From assembly GCA_002338605.1 (NCBI GenBank), contig DDIP01000310.1, forward strand, positions 1,172 through 6,986: a stretch of DNA of 5,815 nt. Direction: 5' to 3'. Made by a program: the position numbers and the translations under genes. The number at the start of each line of letters is the position of its first letter. Positions within the stretch are counted from its first letter, which is position 1. Below the pieces are notes generated by a model. The model ran no database searches. It was not told the origin of the DNA and worked only from the letters and a program-made list of their open reading frames with translations. Of the stretch, positions 1 through 5,815 are shown piece after piece. This DNA is from Proteobacteria bacterium UBA1847. GTDB lineage: Bacteria; Pseudomonadota; Gammaproteobacteria; Steroidobacterales; Woeseiaceae.

Positions 1-520
1 AAAGGGCGGCAAGGCTAACATCCATCCCTTTGTCTTTCAACTGCTTATGGCGTCTTCGAGCCCGCTCCTCGGCACTGGCTGTGAGGAATATCTTGAGCGC
101 AGCCGAAGGAAATACCTCGGTGCCCATGTCCCGCCCGTCAGCCACCAATCCCGGCGGCCTCTGGAACGCGCGCTGGCGGTCAATCAGGGCGGACCGGACC
201 TCCGGAATTGCGGCCACTTTCGATGCAAGGGCACCGGTGGATTCCTTGCGGACTTCCCGCGTAACATCGACACCGGCCAGTAAAATGCGCTCGCTGCCAT
301 CGTCGTTGCTATCAAATTTAACGTCCAGGTCACGTGCTACCGCAGCCAGCCCGGAGGGATCGTCGAATGCCACGTCCTGGTTCAAAGCGGAAATCGCCGT
401 CAAGCGGTATAGGGCGCCACTATCAAGTAAGTGGAATCCCAGCGCCTCGGCAACCCGCCGAGCAATCGTACCCTTCCCCGACCCACTGGGCCCATCAATC
501 GCAATTAAGGTGACTGCCAC
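1..520 (-). CDS. cmk: Cytidylate kinase (CMP/dCMP kinase), 3'-truncated by the window edge
   Basis: Transfers the gamma-phosphate of ATP to CMP or dCMP in the cytoplasm for pyrimidine nucleotide supply. I translated 173 codons from a GTG at 518-520. The nucleotide-binding P-loop GPSGSGKGT is at residues 10-18, the substrate-side motif LLDSGALYR at 31-39 and the signature [11 protein letters not shown] at 128-138, followed by [15 protein letters not shown], the lid/Arg region. Family members are about 220-230 residues, so roughly the last 50 are outside the window. GTG is the only credible start: the frame has a stop seven codons upstream (TAA), no ATG or TTG lies between, and the distance from start to [11 protein letters not shown] is normal for the family. 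No usable Shine-Dalgarno is seen, since AGG abuts the GTG directly. The start codon and first five codons (V-A-V-T-L) lie in one arm of the 506-558 inverted repeat. The gene begins 35 nt after the aroA stop and is probably co-transcribed and translationally coupled. Identity is certain; the start is very likely. Confidence 0.96.
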   Translation of the reverse strand, partial: MAVTLIAIDGPSGSGKGTIARRVAEALGFHLLDSGALYRLTAISALNQDVAFDDPSGLAAVARDLDVKFDSNDDGSERILLAGVDVTREVRKESTGALASKVAAIPEVRSALIDRQRAFQRPPGLVADGRDMGTEVFPSAALKIFLTASAEERARRRHKQLKDKGMDVSLAAL

Positions 521-558
521 CCTAATTGCCCACTTTAATTAGGGTGGCAGTCACCTTA
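506..558. repeat. Perfect 22-bp inverted repeat (hairpin, 9-nt loop) across the aroA-cmk junction; REP-like palindromic element
   Basis: The arms at 506-527 and 537-558 are perfect reverse complements, separated by nine bases (528-536, gcccacttt). On the coding strand each arm reads inward as TAAGGTGACTGCCACC followed by CTAATT, or its complement. The outermost TAA at 556-558 is the aroA stop codon, and the arm at 506-527 contains the cmk GTG start and codons 1-5. In RNA it would form a long, uninterrupted 22-bp stem. No U-tract follows, so it is not a classic intrinsic terminator. The motif resembles the GTGAC-TGYCACC-CTAATT palindromes that I recall being scattered near REP-associated tyrosine transposase (RAYT) genes in environmental gammaproteobacteria; that family assignment is from memory and unverified. 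The repeat itself is directly visible; its origin and role are inference. Confidence 0.93.
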
Positions 559-1860
559 TTTGCTCTTTGAGGTGCGAATTTCGACGCCGATGCCGGTCAT
601 CAGGGGGCAAAACCCGGGGAACGAGGTATCGACTGCGTCGATATCCTCAACCGTGACCTCATCGGTAGCGATCGTTCCCGCCAGCGCCAGCGACATTGCA
701 ACCCGGTGATCGCCGTGACTCTGTACCGTACCGCCGCCAAAGCGGCCACCGTGGACTGTCGCACCGTCTTGTGTTTCATCGACCTCGATACCGAGCACCC
801 GCATACCTTCCGCCATCGCGGAAATGCGATCACTTTCTTTTACGCGCAGCTCACCAATGCCTGAAAAGGTCGTCTTGCCGCGAGCGGCAGCGGCGGCGAC
901 AAACAGGACCGGAAATTCATCGATCGCCAACGATACCAACGACGGATCCACATCACCGCCACTCAGCCCGGAGGAACGCACACGAATATCCGCGACGGGC
1001 TCGTCACCGAGTGATCGCAGATTTTCCAGTCTCAGATCAGCGCCCATGGACTGCAATATATCAAGGACCCCGGTGCGCGTTGGGTTGATGCCGACGTTTC
1101 GGATCTTGATATCCGCATTCTCGGCCAGGAGTGCGGCGAGAATAACGAACGACGCGGACGACAGGTCCGCCGGCACATCGAGCACACGGCCGTGCAGCCT
1201 CTGCCCGCCCGCCAGCTGAATCGTGCCATCCAAGCTCTCTACCTTGACGCCCATCGAGCGCAGCATTCTTTCGGTGTGGTCGCGAGTCACTGCCGGTTCT
1301 GACACCCGCGTTTGGCCGTCTGCAAACAGCCCGGCCAGCAGAATGGCCGACTTCACCTGTGCACTGGCCATGGGTAGCAAGTATTCGATCGCTTTTAATG
1401 ATCCTCGCCCACGAATCGTCAACGGTGGATTGCCCGACTGACTTTCTATACGCGCGCCCATTTGTGTCAGCGGCGTAATGATCCGGCCCATCGGTCGGCC
1501 GGTCAGTGACTCGTCTCCAATCAGTTTGCTGTCGAAATTCTGGCCACTGAGAAGCCCCGCCATCAGGCGCATGGCTGTGCCGGAATTCCCAAGGTCAAGT
1601 GGTGATTCAGATGCATGCAAGCCATGCAAACCAACACCCGCGATGGACATGCGTGCAGGCTCCGGCTGCTCGATTGCGACACCCAGCGATCGCATCGCAT
1701 CCAGAGTCGCCAGGCAGTCTTCCCCGGCAAGAAAGCCGTCGACCTCGGTTTGGCCTTCTGCGATGCTGCCGAGCATCAGTGCACGATGTGATATGGATTT
1801 GTCACCCGGGACCGTGACAATTGCATCGTGGACTCGCGATGGTGTGACTGTGAAGCGCAT
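556..1860 (-). CDS. aroA: 3-phosphoshikimate 1-carboxyvinyltransferase (EPSP synthase)
   Basis: Sixth step of the shikimate pathway: transfers the enolpyruvyl group of phosphoenolpyruvate to shikimate-3-phosphate in the cytoplasm. The protein is 434 residues (E. coli AroA is 427) and spans the whole two-domain family. Visible motifs are PGDKSISHR (18-26, Lys21 binding both substrates), LGNSGTAMR (90-98), RPMGR (122-126), MASAQVKSAILLAGL (164-178), RDHTERML (193-200), NPTRTG (259-264), the catalytic Asp314 in IDEFP, Glu342 in ELRVKESDR (337-345) and HGDHR (382-386). The SAQVKSA and RDHTERML motifs resemble Bacillus-type enzymes more than the E. coli type. Gly94, at the position where CP4-like tolerant enzymes carry Ala, suggests ordinary glyphosate sensitivity. 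I chose the ATG at 1858-1860, 13 nt after the pheA stop. An in-frame TTG at 1879-1881 would add seven residues and overlap pheA by 8 nt. Neither start has a clear ribosome-binding site, so coupling to pheA translation is likely. The stop codon lies in the 506-558 repeat. Confidence 0.97.
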   Translation of the reverse strand: MRFTVTPSRVHDAIVTVPGDKSISHRALMLGSIAEGQTEVDGFLAGEDCLATLDAMRSLGVAIEQPEPARMSIAGVGLHGLHASESPLDLGNSGTAMRLMAGLLSGQNFDSKLIGDESLTGRPMGRIITPLTQMGARIESQSGNPPLTIRGRGSLKAIEYLLPMASAQVKSAILLAGLFADGQTRVSEPAVTRDHTERMLRSMGVKVESLDGTIQLAGGQRLHGRVLDVPADLSSASFVILAALLAENADIKIRNVGINPTRTGVLDILQSMGADLRLENLRSLGDEPVADIRVRSSGLSGGDVDPSLVSLAIDEFPVLFVAAAAARGKTTFSGIGELRVKESDRISAMAEGMRVLGIEVDETQDGATVHGGRFGGGTVQSHGDHRVAMSLALAGTIATDEVTVEDIDAVDTSFPGFCPLMTGIGVEIRTSKSK

Positions 1861-1873
1861 TCGTCGGTACGAT

Positions 1874-2986
1874 TCAGCCAAGTGCTGTCGGGTACGCGCC
1901 GAGCACTTTGAACAGCGAGCTGTTCGACTTCAGCCTGGCTAACGCTTCCGACAACGGTGACTCTTCGGCATGGCCTTCAAGATCAATGAAAAACACGTAA
2001 TCCCAGTTTTTGCGGCGCGAAGGCCTGGATTCGATGCGCGTCATGTTTACCTTGTGATCAGACAGCGGCTGCAACAAATTGTGCAACACACCTGCCCCGC
2101 CCGCGGTGTCGTCGGTAGAAACCAGGATGGTTGTCTTGTCTTTCCCGCTGGGCGCAAGCAACTCCCGGCCAATCACAAGGAATCGCGTCGCATTGTCCGG
2201 CCGGTCTTCGATGTTGTTGACCAGTATCTTCAGATCGTAAACATCGGCAGCCACTTCCGGACCGATTGCAGCTGTACCGTTTTCGTCCCGCGCACGTCGA
2301 GCGCCAGCCGCATTGCTGGACATTCCGATCAACTCGACGTGTGGCAAGGTTTCCCGCAACCAACTGCGACATTGGGCAAGTGATTGTTCGTGCGCACAGA
2401 TTCGCTCGATCTTGTCGAGACCGGCCACCTTGCTCATCAGGTGTTGCTCAATCCTCAGCTCGATTTCGCCAGCGATTTTCAACGGCGATGTCAGGAACAT
2501 ATCCAGTGTGTTGTTGACGGACCCTTCCGTTGAATTCTCAATCGGCACAACACCGAAGTCGGCCGCTCCACATTCGACTTCCTGGAATACTTCGTCAATC
2601 GAGTGAAATGGCAGCGCCCGAACCGAATGCCCGAAGTGTTTGAATACTGCCGTTTGTGTGAAAGTGCCCTCGGGCCCAAGAAAGCCGATTTTCAGTGGTT
2701 CCTGTTGGGCAAGGCATGCCGACATGATTTCGCGAAACAAACGTACCATTTCGTCATCGCGCATGGGGCCCTGGTTGCGCTCAAGCACCCTTCGCAGCAC
2801 CTCAGCCTCACGCTCGGGCCGGTAGTAGTCCACCGCGGAACCGAGTTTGCCTTTGGCGATACCGATCTGTTGGGCGATGGTCGCCCGTTCATTGATCAAC
2901 GCCTGCAGGCGCTCGTCAATGCTGTTAATGCGCTTGCGAATCTCAGCGAGATCCCGGGCGTTTGCGTCTTTGCCCTCGTTTGCCAT
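1874..2986 (-). CDS. pheA: Bifunctional chorismate mutase / prephenate dehydratase (P-protein)
   Basis: Converts chorismate to prephenate and then to phenylpyruvate, committing carbon to phenylalanine. The 370-residue protein has three parts. An AroQ-class chorismate mutase covers about 10-92, with Arg17, Arg34 and Lys45 aligning to catalytic positions in LAEIRKRI, NERATIAQQ and IAKGK. The prephenate dehydratase domain covers about 98-276, opening with KIGFLGPEGTFT and containing PIENSTEGSV (148-157) and the active-site TRF (267-269). A C-terminal ACT domain covers about 285-365 with the ESRP motif (319-322), the usual site of phenylalanine feedback. The ACT loop reads GGAGVLHNLL (296-305), where relatives usually have PGALH-LL: about two extra residues at the effector site. 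The ATG at 2984-2986 is preceded by a weak GAGCGG. The gene lies 36 nt after serA and 13 nt before the chosen aroA ATG. Identity is certain from motifs and length. Confidence 0.98.
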   Translation of the reverse strand: MANEGKDANARDLAEIRKRINSIDERLQALINERATIAQQIGIAKGKLGSAVDYYRPEREAEVLRRVLERNQGPMRDDEMVRLFREIMSACLAQQEPLKIGFLGPEGTFTQTAVFKHFGHSVRALPFHSIDEVFQEVECGAADFGVVPIENSTEGSVNNTLDMFLTSPLKIAGEIELRIEQHLMSKVAGLDKIERICAHEQSLAQCRSWLRETLPHVELIGMSSNAAGARRARDENGTAAIGPEVAADVYDLKILVNNIEDRPDNATRFLVIGRELLAPSGKDKTTILVSTDDTAGGAGVLHNLLQPLSDHKVNMTRIESRPSRRKNWDYVFFIDLEGHAEESPLSEALARLKSNSSLFKVLGAYPTALG

Positions 2987-3022
2987 TTGCTATCCGCTCA
3001 AAAACCCAATGCAATCCTTCGG

Positions 3023-4198
3023 TTATACAGGCTTGCCGAGGTTTCGCAAAGTCAGTACGCCCTTGATAGCACCAATCTCGGCGAGGAGCTCCGGAGACGG
3101 CTCATCATTCACATCGACTATCGTATAGGCGAGATCCCCTTTCGACCTGTTGAGTAGGTCCTCAATGTTCAGTCCGGCATTCGCGATGCAGGTCGAAACC
3201 TGTCCGACCATGTTGGGAACGTTGGCATTTGCCAGCGTGATGCGCCAGGCATCGAGGCGGGGCAAACGAGCTTCCGGAAAATTCACCGAATAACGGATGT
3301 TACCGTTCTCGAGATAGTCCTTGACGTTCTCGGCAACCATGACGGCGCAGTTCTCTTCTGCTTCTGCTGTCGATGCGCCCAGGTGTGGAAGTGCAACTAC
3401 TTTTGGATGCGCAATGAGTTCCGGTGTGGGGAAATCACAAACAAACGAATGTAGCTTTCCGCTATCCAGCGCCGCGATGACCGCTGTATTGTCGACGACC
3501 CCGCCGCGTGCAAAATTTACGAGAACAGCGCCATCCTTGAGCAGAGCGATGCGCTTCGCGTCGACGATATGTTTTGTTGCTTCGATCAGCGGAACATGCA
3601 ATGAGACGAAATCAGCACCCTGGAACAATTGGTCCAGCGACTCTGCAAGTTCAACACCGGACGACAATTGCCACGCATTGCGGACTGTAATTGCCGGATC
3701 GAAACCAACCACGTTCATTCCCAGCGCAAGTGCAGAGTTTGCAACCTCAACGCCGATTGCGCCGAGACCGAGCACCGCCAATCGCCGACCGGGCAATTCG
3801 AAACCGACGAACCGCTTCTTGCCTGCTTCGACAGCCTTGTTCAGCGCATCGCCAGTCTGATCCAGGCCGGCAACATACTCCGCCGCTCCACACAGGTTGC
3901 GAGCACCTATTAGCATTCCGGCTACTGCCAACTCCTTGACTGCATTCGCATTCGCGCCAGGCGCATTGAACACCGGGACTCCCCGTTTGCTCATGGCGTC
4001 AATCGGAATATTGTTCGTACCAGCCCCGGCTCTGCCGATGGCCGCAATACTCACGGGCAAATCCATGTCGTGCAGGTTTTGCGATCGCAAGAGGATCACG
4101 TCCGGATCCGCGATATCCGTCCCGGTTTGATAGCGGTCCGCCGGCAAACGTTGAAGCCCTTTCGCCGCAATATTGTTCAAGGTCAGTATCTTGTACAT
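3023..4198 (-). CDS. serA: D-3-phosphoglycerate dehydrogenase with C-terminal ACT domain
   Basis: Oxidises 3-phosphoglycerate to 3-phosphohydroxypyruvate with NAD+, the first step of phosphorylated L-serine synthesis. The 391-residue protein is a 2-hydroxyacid dehydrogenase. The substrate-domain motif RAGAGTNNIP is at 56-65 and NAPGANANAVKEL at 78-90. The Rossmann loop GLGAIG (144-149) is followed by Asp167, which likely binds the NAD ribose. The catalytic set is Arg231 (NFARGG), Glu260 (DFPTPEL) and His272 (PHLGAST). An ACT domain occupies about 319-391 and is presumably a serine-sensing or oligomerisation module. The short N-terminus and the DFPxxEL-PHLGAST-EAEENCA segment match, as I recall, the compact PGDH type common in Firmicutes rather than the 410-residue E. 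coli SerA. The ATG at 4196-4198 begins directly at MYKILTLN. It lies 6 nt after the serC stop with only a weak GGAT upstream, so coupling to serC is likely. The serC neighbour strongly supports PGDH over another hydroxyacid substrate. Confidence 0.95.
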   Translation of the reverse strand: MYKILTLNNIAAKGLQRLPADRYQTGTDIADPDVILLRSQNLHDMDLPVSIAAIGRAGAGTNNIPIDAMSKRGVPVFNAPGANANAVKELAVAGMLIGARNLCGAAEYVAGLDQTGDALNKAVEAGKKRFVGFELPGRRLAVLGLGAIGVEVANSALALGMNVVGFDPAITVRNAWQLSSGVELAESLDQLFQGADFVSLHVPLIEATKHIVDAKRIALLKDGAVLVNFARGGVVDNTAVIAALDSGKLHSFVCDFPTPELIAHPKVVALPHLGASTAEAEENCAVMVAENVKDYLENGNIRYSVNFPEARLPRLDAWRITLANANVPNMVGQVSTCIANAGLNIEDLLNRSKGDLAYTIVDVNDEPSPELLAEIGAIKGVLTLRNLGKPV

Positions 4199-4204
4199 GA
4201 GCTG

Positions 4205-5284
4205 CTATCCGTGCCTTTTTTCAAAATCCGCCATAAAGTCGATCAGCGCATCAACCGCCTGTTCACTGACCGCGTTGTATATCGATGCGCGCATGCCGCC
4301 GACGGACCGGTGTCCTTTCAGGTTCGTTAAACCCGCGGCCGTGCTTTCACTCAGGAAAACGCCGTCCAGCTCACTGTCCGCGAGGATAAACGGGACGTTC
4401 ATCCATGAGCGACAATCCTCGGCGACCGGGTTGGAATAAAAGCCCGAGCTGTCAATTGCGGCGTAGAGTTTGCCGGATTTCCGTGCGTTGACGGTTGCCA
4501 TCGCCTCGACACCGCCTTGTTTCAACAACCATTGAAATACCAGGCCGGCAACGTACCAGGCGAAGGTCGGCGGGGTGTTTGTCATCGAGTCGGATTCTGC
4601 ATAGGACTTCCAGGTCATCAAGTGCGGATTGTTCGGCCGCGCACGATCCAGCAAATCCTTGCGTACAATAACCAGTGTAATACCTGCTGGCCCGATGTTC
4701 TTTTGAGCGCCCGCGTAAATTGCACCAAATCGGCTGACGTCGATGGGACGCGACAATATGGTGCTCGACATATCCGCCACCAGCGGTACATCACTGTCGG
4801 GAACAAAGTGAAATTCGACACCGGCGATCGTCTCGTTGGGGACGTAGTGCAGGTACGCGGGCTTCTTGCTGCGCGCCCAGCTTGACGGGTCGGGGATATA
4901 CGTAAAATTCCTGTCCGAAGCGTCCGCAATAACCTTCGCGTTGCAAAACTTTTTCGCTTCGCCGGCCGCTTTTTTCCCCCAGCTTCCCGTCACAACGTAG
5001 TCGACGTCGTCACCGGGAGCTGCGAGATTCAGGGGTGTCATTGCCATCTGCAACGTTGCCCCGCCCTGTGGGAACAGGACGCTGTAATCGTCGGGAACGC
5101 TCAACAAGGCCCGCAAATCACTTTCTGCACGCGCTGCGAGTTCCACGAACTCTTTGCTTCGATGACTGCATTCCATCACGGTCATCCCCGTGCCTTGCCA
5201 ATCCGGAATATCGTCTTGAATTTGCTGCAGGACGTCGAGGGGTAGAGCCGCGGGGCCGGCACTGAAGTTGTAAACGCGCGACAT
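4205..5284 (-). CDS. serC: Phosphoserine aminotransferase
   Basis: PLP-dependent class V aminotransferase that converts 3-phosphohydroxypyruvate plus glutamate to O-phosphoserine. The family usually also handles the 4-phosphohydroxythreonine step of pyridoxal-phosphate synthesis. From the ATG at 5282-5284 the protein is 359 residues (E. coli SerC is 362). It opens with the near-invariant MSRVYNFSAGPAALP. Other signatures are SHRSKEF (40-46), PQGGATLQM (72-80, cofactor phosphate contacts), VPNETIAGVEF (148-158), VADMSST (169-175, with Asp171 positioned for the PLP pyridine nitrogen) and YAGAQKNIGPAG (190-201, with Lys195 as the likely Schiff-base lysine). The frame stays open to an ATG at 5360-5362, but that would add 26 residues with no family resemblance, and a GAAGGA ribosome-binding site sits properly before the inner ATG. 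Its product feeds on that of SerA, encoded 6 nt downstream. It is the first full gene after gyrA and probably heads the operon. Confidence 0.98.
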   Translation of the reverse strand: MSRVYNFSAGPAALPLDVLQQIQDDIPDWQGTGMTVMECSHRSKEFVELAARAESDLRALLSVPDDYSVLFPQGGATLQMAMTPLNLAAPGDDVDYVVTGSWGKKAAGEAKKFCNAKVIADASDRNFTYIPDPSSWARSKKPAYLHYVPNETIAGVEFHFVPDSDVPLVADMSSTILSRPIDVSRFGAIYAGAQKNIGPAGITLVIVRKDLLDRARPNNPHLMTWKSYAESDSMTNTPPTFAWYVAGLVFQWLLKQGGVEAMATVNARKSGKLYAAIDSSGFYSNPVAEDCRSWMNVPFILADSELDGVFLSESTAAGLTNLKGHRSVGGMRASIYNAVSEQAVDALIDFMADFEKRHG

Positions 5285-5427
5285 GTCGCTGGAGTCCTTC
5301 GGGTTATTGTGTTTGCTGCAGGGCAGAAATAGTGGCCGCGTATTGTTACGGTTTAGCGACAAAAATGCACGACTAAATTGGCGATAAGCTCAGCGCGGTA
5401 ACGAATATGCCGCACCGATTCAGTGCA
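5285..5427. other. gyrA-serC intergenic region, probable promoter region of the serC-serA-pheA-aroA-cmk operon
   Basis: This is the only gap longer than 40 nt in the window and separates gyrA from the biosynthetic genes. A promoter for serC would be expected here by context, but I find no pair of boxes close to the sigma-70 consensus. The best -10-like hexamer is TTTAGT on the minus strand, and it has only a poor -35 partner. Just after the gyrA stop, minus-strand GTGCGG and CCGCGC could form a weak 6-bp stem without a following U-tract, so a strong intrinsic terminator for gyrA is not evident. Read-through from gyrA is possible. Confidence 0.45.
5295..5300 (-). promoter_or_regulatory. Ribosome-binding site of serC
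   Basis: On the coding strand this reads GAAGGA, ten bases before the ATG at 5282-5284. It is the clearest Shine-Dalgarno sequence in the window. It settles the serC start in favour of the inner ATG, agreeing with the conserved N-terminus of the family. Confidence 0.75.
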
Positions 5428-5815
5428 TTACTCGTCTTCGTCGTCAATCGCCTCGATTCTCGCGAGACCCACCAGTCGCTGGCCCTGCTCTACCCGAATC
5501 AATCGTACTCCCTGGGTATTGCGCCCCATGATCGAAATATCGTCGACGCCCGTGCGAACCAGCGTTCCGTTGGAACTGATCAGCATGACTTCGTCCTCGT
5601 CGGCGACCTGCAAGGCACCCACTGTCCTGCCATTGCGATCCGTTGTCTGAATAGCGATGACGCCCTGACCGCCGCGCCCCTGGACCGGAAATTCCTCCAC
5701 CGGCGTGCGCTTGCCATAGCCGGTTTCCGTCGCCGTCAGTACCAGCCCTTCGGTCAGGATGGCGAGTGCTATGACTTCATGCCCGGCCGGCAGTTTGATG
5801 CCGCGAACACCGGCG
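5428..5815 (-). CDS. gyrA: DNA gyrase subunit A, C-terminal end (5' part outside the window)
   Basis: GyrA is the DNA-cleaving and DNA-wrapping subunit of gyrase (A2B2), which introduces negative supercoils. The frame runs from the window edge to a TAA at 5428-5430, giving 128 complete codons. The translation matches the last blades of the GyrA C-terminal beta-pinwheel: VRGIKLPAGHEV, ILTEGLVLTATETGYGKRT, then RGGQGVIAIQTTDRNG, GALQVADEDEVMLISSNG and LVRTGVDDISIMGRNTQGV. The catalytic tyrosine, the quinolone-resistance region and the GyrA box are upstream of the window. The protein ends LVGLARIEAIDDEDE, so the acidic tail is very short; E. coli GyrA carries a tail of roughly 35 residues after the same point. 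A separate start at the internal GTG (5698-5700) is not plausible because homology continues unbroken upstream. gyrA beside serC is a frequent gammaproteobacterial arrangement. Confidence 0.97.
   Translation of the reverse strand, partial: AGVRGIKLPAGHEVIALAILTEGLVLTATETGYGKRTPVEEFPVQGRGGQGVIAIQTTDRNGRTVGALQVADEDEVMLISSNGTLVRTGVDDISIMGRNTQGVRLIRVEQGQRLVGLARIEAIDDEDE

Noticed and set aside
30..542. Long plus-strand open frame (170 codons) opposite cmk
   Set aside because: It is the antisense shadow of cmk, which has complete P-loop and DGRDMG motifs; the plus-strand product resembles nothing I recognise.
506..558. The hairpin as a Rho-independent terminator between aroA and cmk
   Set aside because: No U-tract follows on the transcribed strand, and the stem continues into cmk coding sequence, including its start codon.
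5285..5362. N-terminal extension of serC by 26 residues from an ATG at 5360-5362
   Set aside because: The extra residues show no family resemblance, whereas MSRVYNFSAGPA is the usual SerC N-terminus and has a GAAGGA site at proper distance.
5352..5377. Short inverted repeat (TTTAG/CTAAA) upstream of serC as an operator
   Set aside because: Arms of only five bases in an AT-rich gap are expected by chance and match no regulator site I can name.
5428..5700. Separate small acidic gene starting at the GTG at 5698-5700
   Set aside because: The frame continues to the window edge with uninterrupted GyrA C-terminal domain homology.
1..5815. CRISPR arrays, tRNA or rRNA genes, insertion sequences or a novel multi-gene system
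   Set aside because: No spaced direct repeats, RNA gene signatures or transposase coding were seen; apart from the 506-558 palindrome the window is filled by recognisable core genes.

Overview
The window is a run of six co-directional housekeeping genes, all on the minus strand. In transcription order (right to left) they are gyrA (3' end only), serC, serA, pheA, aroA and cmk (5' part only). This gyrA-serC-(pheA)-aroA-cmk arrangement is a well-known gammaproteobacterial neighbourhood, the mixed-function serine/aromatic 'supraoperon'. The moderate-to-high GC content and the protein sequences also fit a gammaproteobacterium. I cannot name the genus. An environmental lineage outside the Enterobacterales is more likely than E. 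coli-like taxa, because serA sits inside the cluster and there is no hisC or tyrA.

Layout: 5428-5815 encodes the last 128 residues of DNA gyrase subunit A. A 143-bp gap (5285-5427) follows and probably carries the promoter for what comes next, although no strong promoter or terminator is visible. serC (4205-5284), serA (3023-4198), pheA (1874-2986), aroA (556-1860) and cmk (1-520, cut by the window edge) then follow with gaps of 6, 36, 13 and 35 nt. This tight spacing is what one expects of a single transcript with translational coupling.

Metabolism: SerA and SerC catalyse the first two steps of L-serine synthesis from 3-phosphoglycerate, and SerC commonly also serves pyridoxal-phosphate synthesis. 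AroA makes EPSP on the way to chorismate. PheA takes chorismate through prephenate to phenylpyruvate, the phenylalanine branch. Cmk phosphorylates CMP/dCMP, and GyrA supercoils DNA.

The one non-routine structure is a perfect inverted repeat, two 22-nt arms around a 9-nt loop, at 506-558 in the aroA-cmk junction. One end is the aroA stop codon. The other arm contains the GTG start codon and the first five codons of cmk. It looks like a REP/RAYT-type palindromic element, or a similar small mobile repeat, that has become part of the gene boundary. The rest of the window is ordinary core metabolism, and I see no novel multi-gene system.
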